From Photobacterium sanguinicancri (GTDB taxonomy: Bacteria; Pseudomonadota; Gammaproteobacteria; Enterobacterales; Vibrionaceae): a stretch of 64,000 nucleotides of DNA. A model generated the notes under the pieces. That model did not search any database. It was not told where the DNA came from and worked only from the letters and a program-made list of their open reading frames with translations. The position numbers and the translations under genes are program-made. Positions 40,358 through 49,733 of this stretch are shown here, in pieces. The DNA lies in assembly GCF_002265265.1 (NCBI RefSeq), contig NZ_NOIF01000003.1, positions 1 through 64,000 of the forward strand, given 5' to 3'. Position 1 is the first letter of the stretch; each line of letters begins with the position of its first letter.

Positions 40358-41281
40358 TTAAAGGCCGCTATTTTGCATCGCTTCTTTAGTTAACCCATTA
40401 AATTCACTATCTGAAATATTCGTCAATTCATACATCAGTTCAGCCGCATAGAGATCTAGCTCGATTTCATGGGTATCTATGTCAGCGTCGTCGTTTCTAT
40501 ACATGAGAAGATGACTAGCCATTCGAGCGGCGTCAAGATACTGACTGTTATGATTTTCCGGATAACTATGCTGCTTGGTGTTCGTTGCCACTGCAAGGAA
40601 GTCTTCGTCAAACCCCCAATGTTTCAACACCGTTTCACTGCTTTTGTCACAACAATTTTCAAAAATATATTTAGCAATATCAAGATCTAAGTAATTACCT
40701 GAATCAAGGTATGCTTGATATTCATGGATTAAGCCAAACAAGCCTATGTCAGCTAATAACCCCGCTAAAAGGCATTTATCTACTTCTAGCTTATTTTTTT
40801 GATGACTTTTATTAGGAAGACGACTTGCAATAACGGCCATTGTTGCTGCTAACTGGCGGGAATTTTGCGCACTGTGTTTCAAGATATTGTTACATTCTAA
40901 GCTGAAGTTTGCGTTGTTTTTTAGCTCTTGAACTGTGTATGCGGCCACAATATCTCTGACACGAAAGATACCTAATCGAGAAACTGCGGTGAAAATATCG
41001 TGGCAAATGACATTACGGCGATTAAAAATAACCGTGTTTGAGGTTTTGATGATCAAGGCAGTAATACTAGGGTCATCAAGCAGCAAATCAGCCACATCAT
41101 GTACGCTGGTTTCTTCATGTTTGCAAAGCTCTAGCAGCTTGGCGAGTACTTCGGGTATAGGGGGTAAAATGAGGCGATTGTGGCGAATTGCGTCCTTTAC
41201 AAGCGCATAGAATTCAGATTCGAGCCCTTTCACAATTTTATTATTTTCAGGTTTTAACCAGAAAAAAGAGACATGGTCCAT
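40358..41281 (-). CDS. HDOD domain-containing protein
   Basis: A 307-residue cytoplasmic protein whose middle (about 30-230) is an HDOD domain, recognised by LPPIPEVLAKLLELC, the helical DPSITALIIKTSN segment, and the later LLADIGLFGLIHEY. HDOD proteins are non-catalytic relatives of HD phosphohydrolases and work in signalling, often with c-di-GMP or chemotaxis outputs. No output domain is attached. Start uncertain: ATG 41281 is preferred, while the frame is open to GTG 41326; neither has a good ribosome site. Codon use and AT content look more accessory than in the neighbouring housekeeping genes. Confidence 0.8.
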   Translation of the reverse strand: MDHVSFFWLKPENNKIVKGLESEFYALVKDAIRHNRLILPPIPEVLAKLLELCKHEETSVHDVADLLLDDPSITALIIKTSNTVIFNRRNVICHDIFTAVSRLGIFRVRDIVAAYTVQELKNNANFSLECNNILKHSAQNSRQLAATMAVIASRLPNKSHQKNKLEVDKCLLAGLLADIGLFGLIHEYQAYLDSGNYLDLDIAKYIFENCCDKSSETVLKHWGFDEDFLAVATNTKQHSYPENHNSQYLDAARMASHLLMYRNDDADIDTHEIELDLYAAELMYELTNISDSEFNGLTKEAMQNSGL

Positions 41282-41402
41282 AAAGATAAAAACTTGGCAG
41301 AAAGCGATTAGCCTTATCAATAACACAGCCGTATAAAAGACGATAACCTTTCATTGAAGTTTGTGATAAATCAGTCTAAAGGTGCTGCCTTTTGGTGGTT
41401 AT

Positions 41403-41978
41403 TTATCCGTGTTGAAAAAGCTTGAGTAAAAATCTGATGGTTAGTTTAGGTGAATCTTGGGCGATTAATAACTGTTTGTAATAGACTTCGATTGGAACAA
41501 TTTCTATCCATCGCTGGCATACCCAGCTGATATCATCGTATTTTAGTTTGTCGTCACTGATTTTACTTTTTTGATTGTAAGCAAAATGACGCTTTAATTT
41601 CTCAGCTAAACATTCATTTGATGAATCAATCGAACGGGGAGACCAGTTGGGTAAGATAACAGCATCGCCACTAAATAAACCATCGTATTCATGATAGACC
41701 GCCGATAACTTCACATTATGGATACCCTCGATTGAAAGGTTTATTAAGCCACCATCGGTTTGATTAAAATCAATAATTTTTGAGAGCGTCACTATTGCGG
41801 GTAGGTTTTTGACTGGGTCAGATTCTGTTCCTTCATTTAGCATACAAAGGGCAAATTGACGTTTTTCTGACAAGGCATCTTTCATCATTCGTATAAAACG
41901 ACTTTCTATGATGGTTATTTCAAGCCTCCCTCCCGGCAGCAAATGATTGGTATGAGGCATCAACGCTATTTTCTCCAT
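41403..41978 (-). CDS. LON peptidase substrate-binding domain protein
   Basis: A 191-residue protein resembling the N-terminal (substrate-binding) domain of Lon protease without ATPase or protease parts. Recognised from MPHTNHLLPGGRLEITIIESRF near the start and from length; such stand-alone proteins are widespread in gammaproteobacteria, with unknown function. AAGGA lies 8 bases before the ATG. It follows a small membrane ORF by 31 bases, on the same strand. Confidence 0.82.
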   Translation of the reverse strand: MEKIALMPHTNHLLPGGRLEITIIESRFIRMMKDALSEKRQFALCMLNEGTESDPVKNLPAIVTLSKIIDFNQTDGGLINLSIEGIHNVKLSAVYHEYDGLFSGDAVILPNWSPRSIDSSNECLAEKLKRHFAYNQKSKISDDKLKYDDISWVCQRWIEIVPIEVYYKQLLIAQDSPKLTIRFLLKLFQHG

Positions 41979-42009
41979 TAATACGTCCTTAACTGAGATC
42001 GCTTTGAAT

Positions 42010-42276
42010 TTACAATGCTTTTATTTCTCTTTCTATCTGGGAAGTTGTTAATAAGCGACCTCCTTGCAAATATATATCCAAGTCTGGCCTAAGTGGTTGA
42101 ATTTTTGTGTTTTTCGTTTTTATTTTAGTTGTTTGGTTATGAATAAGCATAGCAATTACTGATAGAAATAACACATAAACAGATAGAACTGTCAATTGTG
42201 GAAAGGTGTTTTTAATCCCAACTTTCCTCTTCCTTTTGGTCTCTTTTTGTCTCTTTTTGCTTTTTTTGCAGCGCAT
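42010..42276 (-). CDS. small single-pass membrane protein, hypothetical
   Basis: An 88-codon frame: a very basic N-terminus (many Lys/Arg in the first 22 residues), one hydrophobic helix (about 28-45), then a Lys/Thr-rich and a short C-terminal segment ending IEREIKAL. No family recognised. The positive-inside pattern and close spacing to the LON-domain gene favour a real gene; the lack of a ribosome site and the simple composition argue against. Confidence 0.4.
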   Translation of the reverse strand: MRCKKSKKRQKETKRKRKVGIKNTFPQLTVLSVYVLFLSVIAMLIHNQTTKIKTKNTKIQPLRPDLDIYLQGGRLLTTSQIEREIKAL

Positions 42277-42422
42277 AATATGCTTAAAATCTCATCGTTA
42301 ATAAGTCGAGTGTTTCATATGTGGAATTCATTAAACTGATATGGCACAGTCAAATTGTTGACGTCGTGATTCGTTTTAAGATGGATACGACTACCGCTTA
42401 CTTTTCAAGAGAGAGAATTGTT

Positions 42423-43007
42423 ATGTCGTTTAAGGAAGAATTTTTCACCTACCTCAGTGGATTTGGCGAGTATGAAAAACGTTCTATGTTTGGTGGTATG
42501 GGCGTGTTCATTGACGGGGCGATGTACGCTATTATCACTAATAAGTCTTTGTTTTTACGTGGTGGTGAAGTTCTTGATGAGCGTTTAAGTCAGCTTGGTT
42601 GTGCCAAGTTTAAGCACATTAAACGCAGTACGACAGCAATTGTAAACTATTACGATATAACGCCATTATTTAGTGAATCGCGTACGTTGAGTAATGAGCT
42701 AGTTGAGCATTCGATCCAAATTGCGCGTCAAGATAAAGTTGAAAAAGCTGCAGATAAAAACAAGCGTATTCGTGATCTGCCTAACATGCGCTTGACCTTG
42801 GAACGTATGGTAAAAAAAGCGGGTGTAAAAGATGTAACCAGTTTTATGGAGCTTGGAGCGTCGGAAGTATTCTGTAAGGTACGTCAGGTGCATGGCCAAG
42901 ATTTAGATATTAAACTGCTTTGGATGTTTGCAGGCGCGGTGCAAGGTTGTCACTGGACTTTGTTAAATGATGATCAGAAGTCGGGCTTATTGAGTGCTGT
43001 TAGCTAA
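42423..43007 (+). CDS. tfoX: TfoX/Sxy family DNA transformation regulator
   Basis: Two-domain TfoX/Sxy protein of 194 residues. The TfoX N-terminal domain (about 1-100) shows KRSMFGGMGVFIDGAMYA, and the C-terminal domain (about 115-190) shows LPNMRLTLERMVKKAGV. In Vibrio, TfoX activates competence (with CRP) and type VI secretion; the paralogue TfoY drives motility and T6SS. Which one this is cannot be settled; the absence of a visible c-di-GMP riboswitch in front favours TfoX. I place the start at ATG 42423 with GAGAGAGAA upstream; the frame is open to 42321 but those 34 codons do not resemble the family. Confidence 0.88.
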   Translation: MSFKEEFFTYLSGFGEYEKRSMFGGMGVFIDGAMYAIITNKSLFLRGGEVLDERLSQLGCAKFKHIKRSTTAIVNYYDITPLFSESRTLSNELVEHSIQIARQDKVEKAADKNKRIRDLPNMRLTLERMVKKAGVKDVTSFMELGASEVFCKVRQVHGQDLDIKLLWMFAGAVQGCHWTLLNDDQKSGLLSAVS

Positions 43008-43034
43008 TATCTCTTTAATATTACGATTGTAATG

Positions 43035-43060
43035 GCCGCTGCCCCCTGCAGTGGCTTTTT
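43035..43060 (+). terminator. terminator of tfoX
   Basis: GCCGCTGC-CCCCT-GCAGTGGC stem (one G-U pair) followed by T5, 28 bases past the stop. Confidence 0.9.
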
Positions 43061-43109
43061 GTTGTTATAATGGACGCATACGCCCTATAATCAAGAATAT
43101 CAATAACGT

Positions 43110-44021
43110 ATGCAGCTTCCAAAATTAACAGGTTCCGTTCTTTCTGGTTTACATTGTTTTTTGATCGCCGCAGATCAAATGAGCTTTACTCGTGCCGCTG
43201 AAATTCTATGCTTAACGCAAAGCGCAGTTAGTCATAAGATAAAAAATCTTGAAGATAGCCTTGGGGTTCAGCTCTTTATTCGCCAGACCCGAAAACTCTT
43301 GTTAACCGAAGAAGGTAAACGTCTCAAAGGAGTTGTTGCTCAAAACTTTGGTGACATTGCACATGAATTGCGAGATCTAAAAACGTTAGAGTTGAGTGGC
43401 GATTTCAATGTTTCAGTCCCTCCAACGTTTGCACAGACTTGGTTATTGCCTCGCTTAAAGCACTTCATTGATAAATATCCAGCGCTTCGCTTTCATTTAC
43501 GTACCCGTAATGATCTTGTTGATTTTCAGACTGAATCGTTCGACTGTGCTATCTACTTTGGGCATGGTAAGTATGCAGGGTTACATTCTGAAAAGTTGAT
43601 GGATGAAAGCATGGTCCCAGTATGTAGCCCTCAATATGCAGATCAAAACCATTTGCACAATAACCCAGAACAATTAATGGTGTGTACGTTATTGCATGAT
43701 GCGGCTCCTTGGGCGCGGGCGGGACGTAATGATGAGTGGCAATACTGGGCTCAAACCAATGGGATCGAATTACCTGAAAATAGTTGTACATTTGATCGTG
43801 CTGATCTGGCATTACAGGCGGCTGAAAATGGTTTGGGTATTGCGATGGGCAGGCATTCATTTGTTGATCAACAGCTAAAAGATGGTCGATTGGTGGTGCC
43901 TTTTGATATGGCAGTACAGTCACCATTGAGTTATTACGTTGTTTGTCGTCAAGATGCGACGATTTCACCGCGGATAAAGGCTTTTCAGACATGGCTTCAT
44001 AGTGAAATAGCAGAATTTTAA
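43110..44021 (+). CDS. LysR-family transcriptional regulator, DsdC-like
   Basis: A 303-residue LysR regulator: winged helix-turn-helix at about 13-72 (FTRAAEILCLTQSAVSHKIKNLE) and a type 2 periplasmic-binding-like effector domain at about 95-300. Segments CTLLHD, DEWQYWAQ, FDRADLALQAA and GIAMGR correspond to E. coli DsdC, the D-serine regulator, and to the related GcvA group. No dsdA or transporter gene lies next to it, so its target is elsewhere or different. No clear Shine-Dalgarno before the ATG. Confidence 0.88.
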   Translation: MQLPKLTGSVLSGLHCFLIAADQMSFTRAAEILCLTQSAVSHKIKNLEDSLGVQLFIRQTRKLLLTEEGKRLKGVVAQNFGDIAHELRDLKTLELSGDFNVSVPPTFAQTWLLPRLKHFIDKYPALRFHLRTRNDLVDFQTESFDCAIYFGHGKYAGLHSEKLMDESMVPVCSPQYADQNHLHNNPEQLMVCTLLHDAAPWARAGRNDEWQYWAQTNGIELPENSCTFDRADLALQAAENGLGIAMGRHSFVDQQLKDGRLVVPFDMAVQSPLSYYVVCRQDATISPRIKAFQTWLHSEIAEF

Positions 44022-44111
44022 TGTTTCGAGCTCGATAGTGGCTTGACCCTTATATCACTCGGTAGTGATAATAGCGTTATAAGTGTTATTCAGATTAATG
44101 GTGGAGAATCA

Positions 44112-44633
44112 ATGGCCAAGTTAAGCCTACAAGAGCAAATGCTTAAAGCTGGTTTAGTTGATAAGAAAAAACTAAAAAAAGCAGCGAAAGGTGCGAAAAA
44201 ATCACGCGTCCAAGCACGTGAAGCGAAAGCGGCTGTTGAAGCAAATCGAGCAGCTCAACTTGAGCAAGATAAGAACCTAAACCGCTTGAAGAATGAAGAA
44301 GTTCAGAAAAAAGAGTTTCAGGCGCAGGTAAAACAACTTATCGAGATGAACCGCATCGATCGCAAAAAAGGTGATATTGGCTATAACTTCACTGACGGTA
44401 CATTAGTGAAGAAGATTTATGTTGATAAAACCATGCAAGATCAGCTGGTACGCGGTCGTTTAGCGATTGTTCGTTTAGCGGATAGTTACGAAGTGATTCC
44501 AAGTGTAGTAGCAGATAAAATTGCACAGCGTGATGAATCAAGTATCGTACTGAATAACGTTGTTGAAAACGACGAGCCTGACGAAGATGATCCGTACGCA
44601 GACTTTGTGATTCCAGATGATTTAATGTGGTAA
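44112..44633 (+). CDS. DUF2058 family protein (YaiL-like)
   Basis: A 173-residue, highly charged protein. The N-terminal half (about 5-75) is Lys/Ala/Glu-rich, predicted to be helical or coiled-coil, and could bind nucleic acid. The C-terminal half has the conserved RKKGDIGYNFTDGTLVKKIYV segment and the family ends DPYADFVIPDDLMW. E. coli YaiL (179 residues) belongs here; function unknown. GGAG precedes ATG 44112; the in-frame extension to 44043 is not conserved-looking. Confidence 0.9.
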   Translation: MAKLSLQEQMLKAGLVDKKKLKKAAKGAKKSRVQAREAKAAVEANRAAQLEQDKNLNRLKNEEVQKKEFQAQVKQLIEMNRIDRKKGDIGYNFTDGTLVKKIYVDKTMQDQLVRGRLAIVRLADSYEVIPSVVADKIAQRDESSIVLNNVVENDEPDEDDPYADFVIPDDLMW

Positions 44634-44666
44634 TCATCGCTTAATAAATGGTTACGCGTAAAGTAT

Positions 44667-44691
44667 AAAGCCCTGATTATCAGGGCTTTTT
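44667..44691. terminator. bidirectional terminator between DUF2058 gene and symporter gene
   Basis: GCCCTGA-TTA-TCAGGGC with A-run before and T5 after, between converging genes. Confidence 0.93.
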
Positions 44692-44718
44692 GTTGCCTAG
44701 TGTTTTTGTTCTAGCTCA

Positions 44719-45957
44719 CTAAGCTTTGCTTGGTTCTGCTTCTACATTAATTTGGTCATTGATGATCACCGCACAAGCGGCATCGCCGGTGATATTTAGC
44801 GCTGTGCGTATCATATCGAAGATACGATCCAGTGCGAACAATAGCGGTAGCCCTTCGATAGGGATCCCCGCCGATAGTAATACAGCCACTACTAAGAAAG
44901 AGGGCCCAGGCACTCCTGCTTGGCCAACGGCGCCTAACGTCGAAGTGATAATAATTGCCATATAAGCACTCATGCTCAAATCAATATTGAATATTTGCGC
45001 AAAGAAGATAGCCACTAAACCATAGTAAATCGCATTACCGCTCATGTTGATGGTTGCTCCTAGCGGTAGCACAAATGAAGCGGTCGAATTTTTCACTTTC
45101 AGTTCTTCTTCACACACTTCCATCGTCACAGGGAGGGTTGCCATCGAAGATGCCGTTGATAGTGCAACAGCTTGTGGTTTTTTCATTACCGATAGGAATT
45201 TCAGGGGTGAGGTTTTGCTGAATACTTTTATCATTAATGGGTAAAAGATAAAGCCGTAAACCAAAATAGCCACGACATAAACAACAAATAGTTTAAAGAC
45301 CACCATCAAGGCACTAAAGCCAAATGTGCCTACCGCATCTGCCATCAAGCCAAATACGCCCAGAGGTGCGATCTTCATAATGACGTTGATCATCCAAACC
45401 ATGGCATCAACAATGGCATTAACACCGTTGATCAGTGGATCTCTGCGATCTTTTTCTAACTTAGAAACAGCAATACCAAAGAAAAGGCAGAATACTAAAA
45501 TTTGGAGGATATTGGCTTCATTTAACGATTGAAAAACATTGGTTGGGATCATGCCAAGCACTGTTGCCCAGAATGAGGGTAAATCACCTTTATCAGCGTA
45601 AGCATTTGAGAACATCCCTTCAACACCTGATAGATCTATGCCGACACCAGGTTGGAACACTTCACCCATAAAAAGCGCTAGGGCAACGGCGACAGCCGAC
45701 GTGAAGCCAAAAAAGCCGAGGGTCATTAATCCGACTTTTCCAGCGGCCGAACTATTACCTAACCCTGCAGCACCAGAAATAATGGCAACCGCAACTAAGG
45801 GGATCACTAGCATTTTTATCAAGTGGATAAAGATACTGCCAAGTGGCGCGAAAATACTTGCTGTTGGCCCCATCATGGCACCGACGAGGGTTCCCACAAC
45901 CATCGCGATGACGACTTGAACGCCAATATTGTTTAAAAATCCTTTATTTGTTAACAC
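44719..45957 (-). CDS. dicarboxylate/amino acid:cation symporter (DAACS family)
   Basis: Second member of the family in the window (412 residues from GTG 45957). It contains the serine loop STASSMATLPVTME near 265-278, PLGATINMSGNA near 290-300 and NITGDAA near the C-terminus. The key TINMDG of most members reads TINMSG here, so the Asp that helps define substrate or cation binding is replaced by Ser. GTG 45957 has AGAGG 8 bases upstream; an upstream GTG at 46002 would add 15 residues. Substrate unknown. Confidence 0.88.
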   Translation of the reverse strand: MLTNKGFLNNIGVQVVIAMVVGTLVGAMMGPTASIFAPLGSIFIHLIKMLVIPLVAVAIISGAAGLGNSSAAGKVGLMTLGFFGFTSAVAVALALFMGEVFQPGVGIDLSGVEGMFSNAYADKGDLPSFWATVLGMIPTNVFQSLNEANILQILVFCLFFGIAVSKLEKDRRDPLINGVNAIVDAMVWMINVIMKIAPLGVFGLMADAVGTFGFSALMVVFKLFVVYVVAILVYGFIFYPLMIKVFSKTSPLKFLSVMKKPQAVALSTASSMATLPVTMEVCEEELKVKNSTASFVLPLGATINMSGNAIYYGLVAIFFAQIFNIDLSMSAYMAIIITSTLGAVGQAGVPGPSFLVVAVLLSAGIPIEGLPLLFALDRIFDMIRTALNITGDAACAVIINDQINVEAEPSKA

Positions 45958-46291
45958 CTTCGATACCTCTGTCGTGTCTAGATTTGTCGTGCAATAAGCC
46001 ACTAACTTAGCTTATAGAGAGTAGAATCTTGTTTTGCATTTGTTGTAATTGTTGGTCTTATGTTTTGCAAGTGTGTTTTTACATGTAACTATCGTGAAGA
46101 TCAATTAATAACGACTGTATTTGTTTTTTAATTGCAGCTTGAGTGGGTGTTATGTGCTACATGAATGTTGCGTTTTCGAGTTTTATTGCATGAGGTTAGC
46201 GGAAGGGTAATTGAAGTATAGTGGGGAGGCGTTAGTGAACAGGACTAAAGTCGACGGTTAGCTAATTAATGTGACTGAGCCGCGATGTTCA
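45958..46291. other. intergenic region between symporter gene and trp operon end
   Basis: About 330 AT-rich bases that should include the symporter promoter (minus strand). No open frame, RNA gene or repeat was recognised. Confidence 0.4.
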
Positions 46292-46327
46292 TAAAAAAAA
46301 GGCGATAGAAGTATGCTCTCTATCGCC
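46292..46327 (-). terminator. terminator of the trp operon
   Basis: On the minus strand GGCGATAGA...TCTATCGCC (46301-46327) is followed by a run of eight T, 23 bases past the trpA stop. Confidence 0.95.
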
Positions 46328-46350
46328 GATTAAGTTTCTGTTTTGCTTAT

Positions 46351-47157
46351 TTATAGCTGAGTAGCTGCTTTCATTGGTGTGACAAAATTAGCGAGCTTAC
46401 TAAGCATACTTGGATGATTATCAAGATTGTTTTCAATGATTTTCACCACTGCAGAGCCTGAGATTGCGCCTGCGGCCCCAGCTTCAATCGCGTCTTTAAC
46501 TTGTTCTGGTGTTGAAATACCAAACCCAAGAATAGCTGGTGGCGCATTATGCTTTTTCAGGTTTTCAAGTAAGGGGCCAATTGGCATTCCCGCTTTGGTT
46601 TCTGCCCCGGTTACACCCGCGCGCGAGAGTAAGTAGGTGTATCCGCCACCTAGCTCAGAGACTGTTTTCAATGTTGCTTCATCAGCATTAGGCGGCGCGA
46701 TAAAGATAGGGTGAATACCATGTTTTTCAGCAGCAGCGTGAAAGTCAGCGGATTCATTTACAGGTACATCAGCAATCAGTACCGAATCAACACCCGCCTC
46801 AGCACATTGTTGGTAAAATTTATCGATACCGGCTGAAAATACCAAATTGGCATACATGAGCAAGCCAATTGGCAGATCCGGGTATTTAGTACGGATCTGC
46901 GTGATCATGTCAAAGCACACAGCTGGCGTGGTCCCAGATGCTAGCGCGCGGATAGTGGCCCCTTGAATTGTTGGGCCATCGGCTAATGGATCAGAGAAAG
47001 GAATACCGAGCTCAAGGGCATCTGCGCCTGATTCAACAAGCGTGTCGATAACGCGCATTGATTGCTCTGGTGTTGGGTCTCCAATTGTCACGAAAGGAAC
47101 AAAAGCGCCTTGTTGTTTTTCTGCCAATTGGCTGAAAAGTTGTTGATAACGATCCAT
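46351..47157 (-). CDS. trpA: tryptophan synthase alpha subunit
   Basis: Cleaves indole-3-glycerol phosphate to indole, which is channelled to TrpB. TIM barrel of 268 residues, identical in length to E. coli. The catalytic Glu and Asp are visible in [15 protein letters not shown] (about 47-61). The start ATG overlaps the trpB stop (TAATG), so the two subunits are translationally coupled. Last gene of the operon. Confidence 0.98.
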   Translation of the reverse strand: MDRYQQLFSQLAEKQQGAFVPFVTIGDPTPEQSMRVIDTLVESGADALELGIPFSDPLADGPTIQGATIRALASGTTPAVCFDMITQIRTKYPDLPIGLLMYANLVFSAGIDKFYQQCAEAGVDSVLIADVPVNESADFHAAAEKHGIHPIFIAPPNADEATLKTVSELGGGYTYLLSRAGVTGAETKAGMPIGPLLENLKKHNAPPAILGFGISTPEQVKDAIEAGAAGAISGSAVVKIIENNLDNHPSMLSKLANFVTPMKAATQL

Positions 47158-48347
47158 TACAGCGCTCCCTTTGCTTCAAGAATGTCGTGAACTGTGAAGA
47201 TATCTTTATCGCCACGGCCTGATAGGTTCACAACTAGTAGTTGTTCTTTTTCTGGGTTTTCTTCAATCATTTTCATTGCATACGCCAGTGCGTGTGCCGA
47301 TTCTAGTGCTGGGATTATGCCTTCTTTGCGGGCAAGTAGTTGAAAAGCATCTAACGCTTCATCGTCGGTCACGGCGCCATATTGTGCGCGGCCAATCGCA
47401 TTAAGGTGTGCGTGTTGTGGGCCAACAGATGGGAAATCAAGGCCAGCAGATACAGAATATGATTCTTCTACTTGGCCATGCTCGTCTTGCATCAGTGGTG
47501 CTTTCATACCAAAGAAAATGCCCAGCTTACCGTGTTTAAGTGGTGCGCCGTGCATGTTGGTATCTAAGCCTTTACCCGCAGGTTCAACGCCAATCAGTGC
47601 AACATTTTCTTCTTTTATGAAGTCAGAGAACATGCCAATGGCGTTAGAACCACCACCAACACAAGCAATCACCGCATCAGGGAGGCGACCTTCTTTCTCT
47701 AAGATCTGTGATTTAGTTTCTTCGCCAATGATGTGCTGGAATTCACGCACTATGGTTGGGAATGGGTGAGGGCCTGCTGCTGTACCTAGTAGGTAGTGCG
47801 CCTTGTCGTAGCTTGCAGACCAGTCACGCATTGCTTCATTACAGGCATCTTTCAATGTGGCAGAGCCTGAATGTACAGGAATGACTTCTGCACCCATTAA
47901 CTTCATACGGAAAACATTAGGGCTTTGACGCTCAACGTCTTTGGCACCCATGTAGACACGGCATTTTAAATCTAATAATGCACAGGCTAGCGCGGTTGCA
48001 ACACCGTGTTGGCCAGCGCCGGTTTCAGCAATAATTTCATGCTTACCCATACGTTTAGCAAGTAAGGCTTGGCCTAGTACTTGGTTTGTCTTATGTGCAC
48101 CGCCATGAAGTAAATCCTCACGTTTTAAGTACAACTTTGTTTTTGTTCCTTTGGTCAGGTTTTGACAAAGTGTTAGGGCCGTAGGGCGACCAGCGTACTC
48201 TTTTAATAGGGTAATAAATTCGTGTTGAAAAGCAGGGTCTTGTTGGGCCTCAATGAAAGCGTCTTCCAATTGGTCTAATGCTGGTACCAAAATTTGAGGT
48301 ACGAACTGACCGCCAAATTCGCCAAAGTAGGCATCTAACTTGCTCAT
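47157..48347 (-). CDS. trpB: tryptophan synthase beta subunit
   Basis: PLP enzyme condensing indole with serine. PLP lysine in HKTNQ (about 86-90), phosphate-binding GGGSNAIG near 232-239. Length 396 from ATG 48347 (E. coli 397), with the conserved N-terminus [14 protein letters not shown]; the frame is open to 48431 but that part lies inside the end of trpCF. Confidence 0.98.
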   Translation of the reverse strand: MSKLDAYFGEFGGQFVPQILVPALDQLEDAFIEAQQDPAFQHEFITLLKEYAGRPTALTLCQNLTKGTKTKLYLKREDLLHGGAHKTNQVLGQALLAKRMGKHEIIAETGAGQHGVATALACALLDLKCRVYMGAKDVERQSPNVFRMKLMGAEVIPVHSGSATLKDACNEAMRDWSASYDKAHYLLGTAAGPHPFPTIVREFQHIIGEETKSQILEKEGRLPDAVIACVGGGSNAIGMFSDFIKEENVALIGVEPAGKGLDTNMHGAPLKHGKLGIFFGMKAPLMQDEHGQVEESYSVSAGLDFPSVGPQHAHLNAIGRAQYGAVTDDEALDAFQLLARKEGIIPALESAHALAYAMKMIEENPEKEQLLVVNLSGRGDKDIFTVHDILEAKGAL

Positions 48348-48348
48348 A

Positions 48349-49731
48349 TTATTTATTGTCCTTAATGCTTTTGATTGCCGCAAATGCCGCATCCAATTTT
48401 GTTTTGTCTTTTTTGCCTGGTGCACTTTCAACGCCAGAGTTCAGGTCAAGGCCGCGGCAACCTAGTTTGGTCGCTGCACTGACATTCTCTGGTGATAGGC
48501 CGCCAGCAAGCAGAATATTGGCTTTATCAGCCTCTGATATAATTGACCAATCGAAGGCTTTACCTGTGCCGCCTGTTTGTTGGCCGACTTTGCTATCGAG
48601 AAGGTGTTTATCGACTTGCCATCGTGCAAACTCAGGCAACGTGTCGGTAACGCCATGTGCTTTCCAGATCTCACACTCAGCAGGCAGTTCTGCCTTTAAA
48701 TGTTGTACATATTCAGGTGATTCCTCGCCGTGTAGTTGTACTGCGGAAAGTGCTAATGCATGTGCTGCCTTAGACACTTGTTCTGGATCTGCATTTTGGA
48801 ATACACCGACATATTTCAGCGGTGCGCCGCTCATTATCATGCGGGCTTGCTCTACATCAACGTGGCGAGGTGAAGCTGAGACGAAAATTAAACCACCATA
48901 AACAGCCCCACTTTGGTAGGCCGCGGCTGCATCATTGGCGTGTGTCAGCCCACAGACTTTATTTTCACCTATGAGCACTCGACGAACGGCAAGCTCTAAG
49001 TTGTCTTCCGACATCAATGAACTGCCGATCAAAAAGCCATTGGCATAGGCAGAAAGATCACGTATCTGCTGGTTGGTATAAATACCAGACTCAGAAATAA
49101 CAATGGTATCTTCACTTAAACGCGGCGCCAGTTGTTTGGTACGGTCTAAATCAATGCTTAGATCGCGTAAGTTGCGGTTGTTGATACCCACCACTTTGGC
49201 TTTAAGCGTGATTGCGCGTTCAAGTTCGGCTTCGTTACTGACTTCGGTTAACACACCTAGTTTTAGGGTTTCAGCTACATTTGCCAGCGTGCGGTATTCG
49301 TCATCAGACAGCACCGACAGCATCAGCAAAATGGCATCGGCTTGGTAGTGACGAGCAAGGTAGACCTGATAAGGGTCGATCATGAAATCTTTACATAAAA
49401 CAGGTTGAGTAACTTGGGCTCGAACTTGTGGAAGAAAATTAAAGTTGCCTTGAAAATATTTTTCATCGGTAAGTACTGAGATCGCACTTGCATGATTTTT
49501 GTAAACTTGGGCAATGTAATCTAAGTCGAAGTCATCACGAATAAGCCCTTTTGAAGGGGAGGCTTTTTTACATTCCAAAATGAATGCGGGCTCTTTCTTT
49601 GCCAATGCGTCGTAGAAGCTGCGGTCACTATGGGAAAGCGTATCGATGAAGCTTTCCAGCGGTTGTTCTACCTTACGAGCCTCTACCCAGATACGTTTGT
49701 CGGCAACAATTTTTGCGAGAACAGTTTCCAT
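48349..49731 (-). CDS. trpCF: bifunctional indole-3-glycerol-phosphate synthase / phosphoribosylanthranilate isomerase
   Basis: Fused two-barrel enzyme of tryptophan synthesis: the IGPS domain at about 1-255 ([26 protein letters not shown]) and the PRAI domain at about 258-455 ([34 protein letters not shown]). Length 460 (E. coli TrpC 453). The fusion is typical of Enterobacterales and Vibrionales. It is separated from trpD by 2 bases and from trpB by 1. Confidence 0.97.
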   Translation of the reverse strand: METVLAKIVADKRIWVEARKVEQPLESFIDTLSHSDRSFYDALAKKEPAFILECKKASPSKGLIRDDFDLDYIAQVYKNHASAISVLTDEKYFQGNFNFLPQVRAQVTQPVLCKDFMIDPYQVYLARHYQADAILLMLSVLSDDEYRTLANVAETLKLGVLTEVSNEAELERAITLKAKVVGINNRNLRDLSIDLDRTKQLAPRLSEDTIVISESGIYTNQQIRDLSAYANGFLIGSSLMSEDNLELAVRRVLIGENKVCGLTHANDAAAAYQSGAVYGGLIFVSASPRHVDVEQARMIMSGAPLKYVGVFQNADPEQVSKAAHALALSAVQLHGEESPEYVQHLKAELPAECEIWKAHGVTDTLPEFARWQVDKHLLDSKVGQQTGGTGKAFDWSIISEADKANILLAGGLSPENVSAATKLGCRGLDLNSGVESAPGKKDKTKLDAAFAAIKSIKDNK

Positions 49732-49733
49732 GA

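Noticed and set aside
42321-42422. 34-codon N-terminal extension of TfoX
   Set aside because: Not similar to the family N-terminus; ATG 42423 has a ribosome site and gives the usual length.
43549-43992. 147-codon open frame antisense to the LysR regulator
   Set aside because: Shadow frame; composition unlike the neighbouring proteins and no start signal.
46003-46290. Searched for an RNA gene between the symporter gene and the trp operon
   Set aside because: No cloverleaf, stable hairpin series or terminator other than that of trpA was found.
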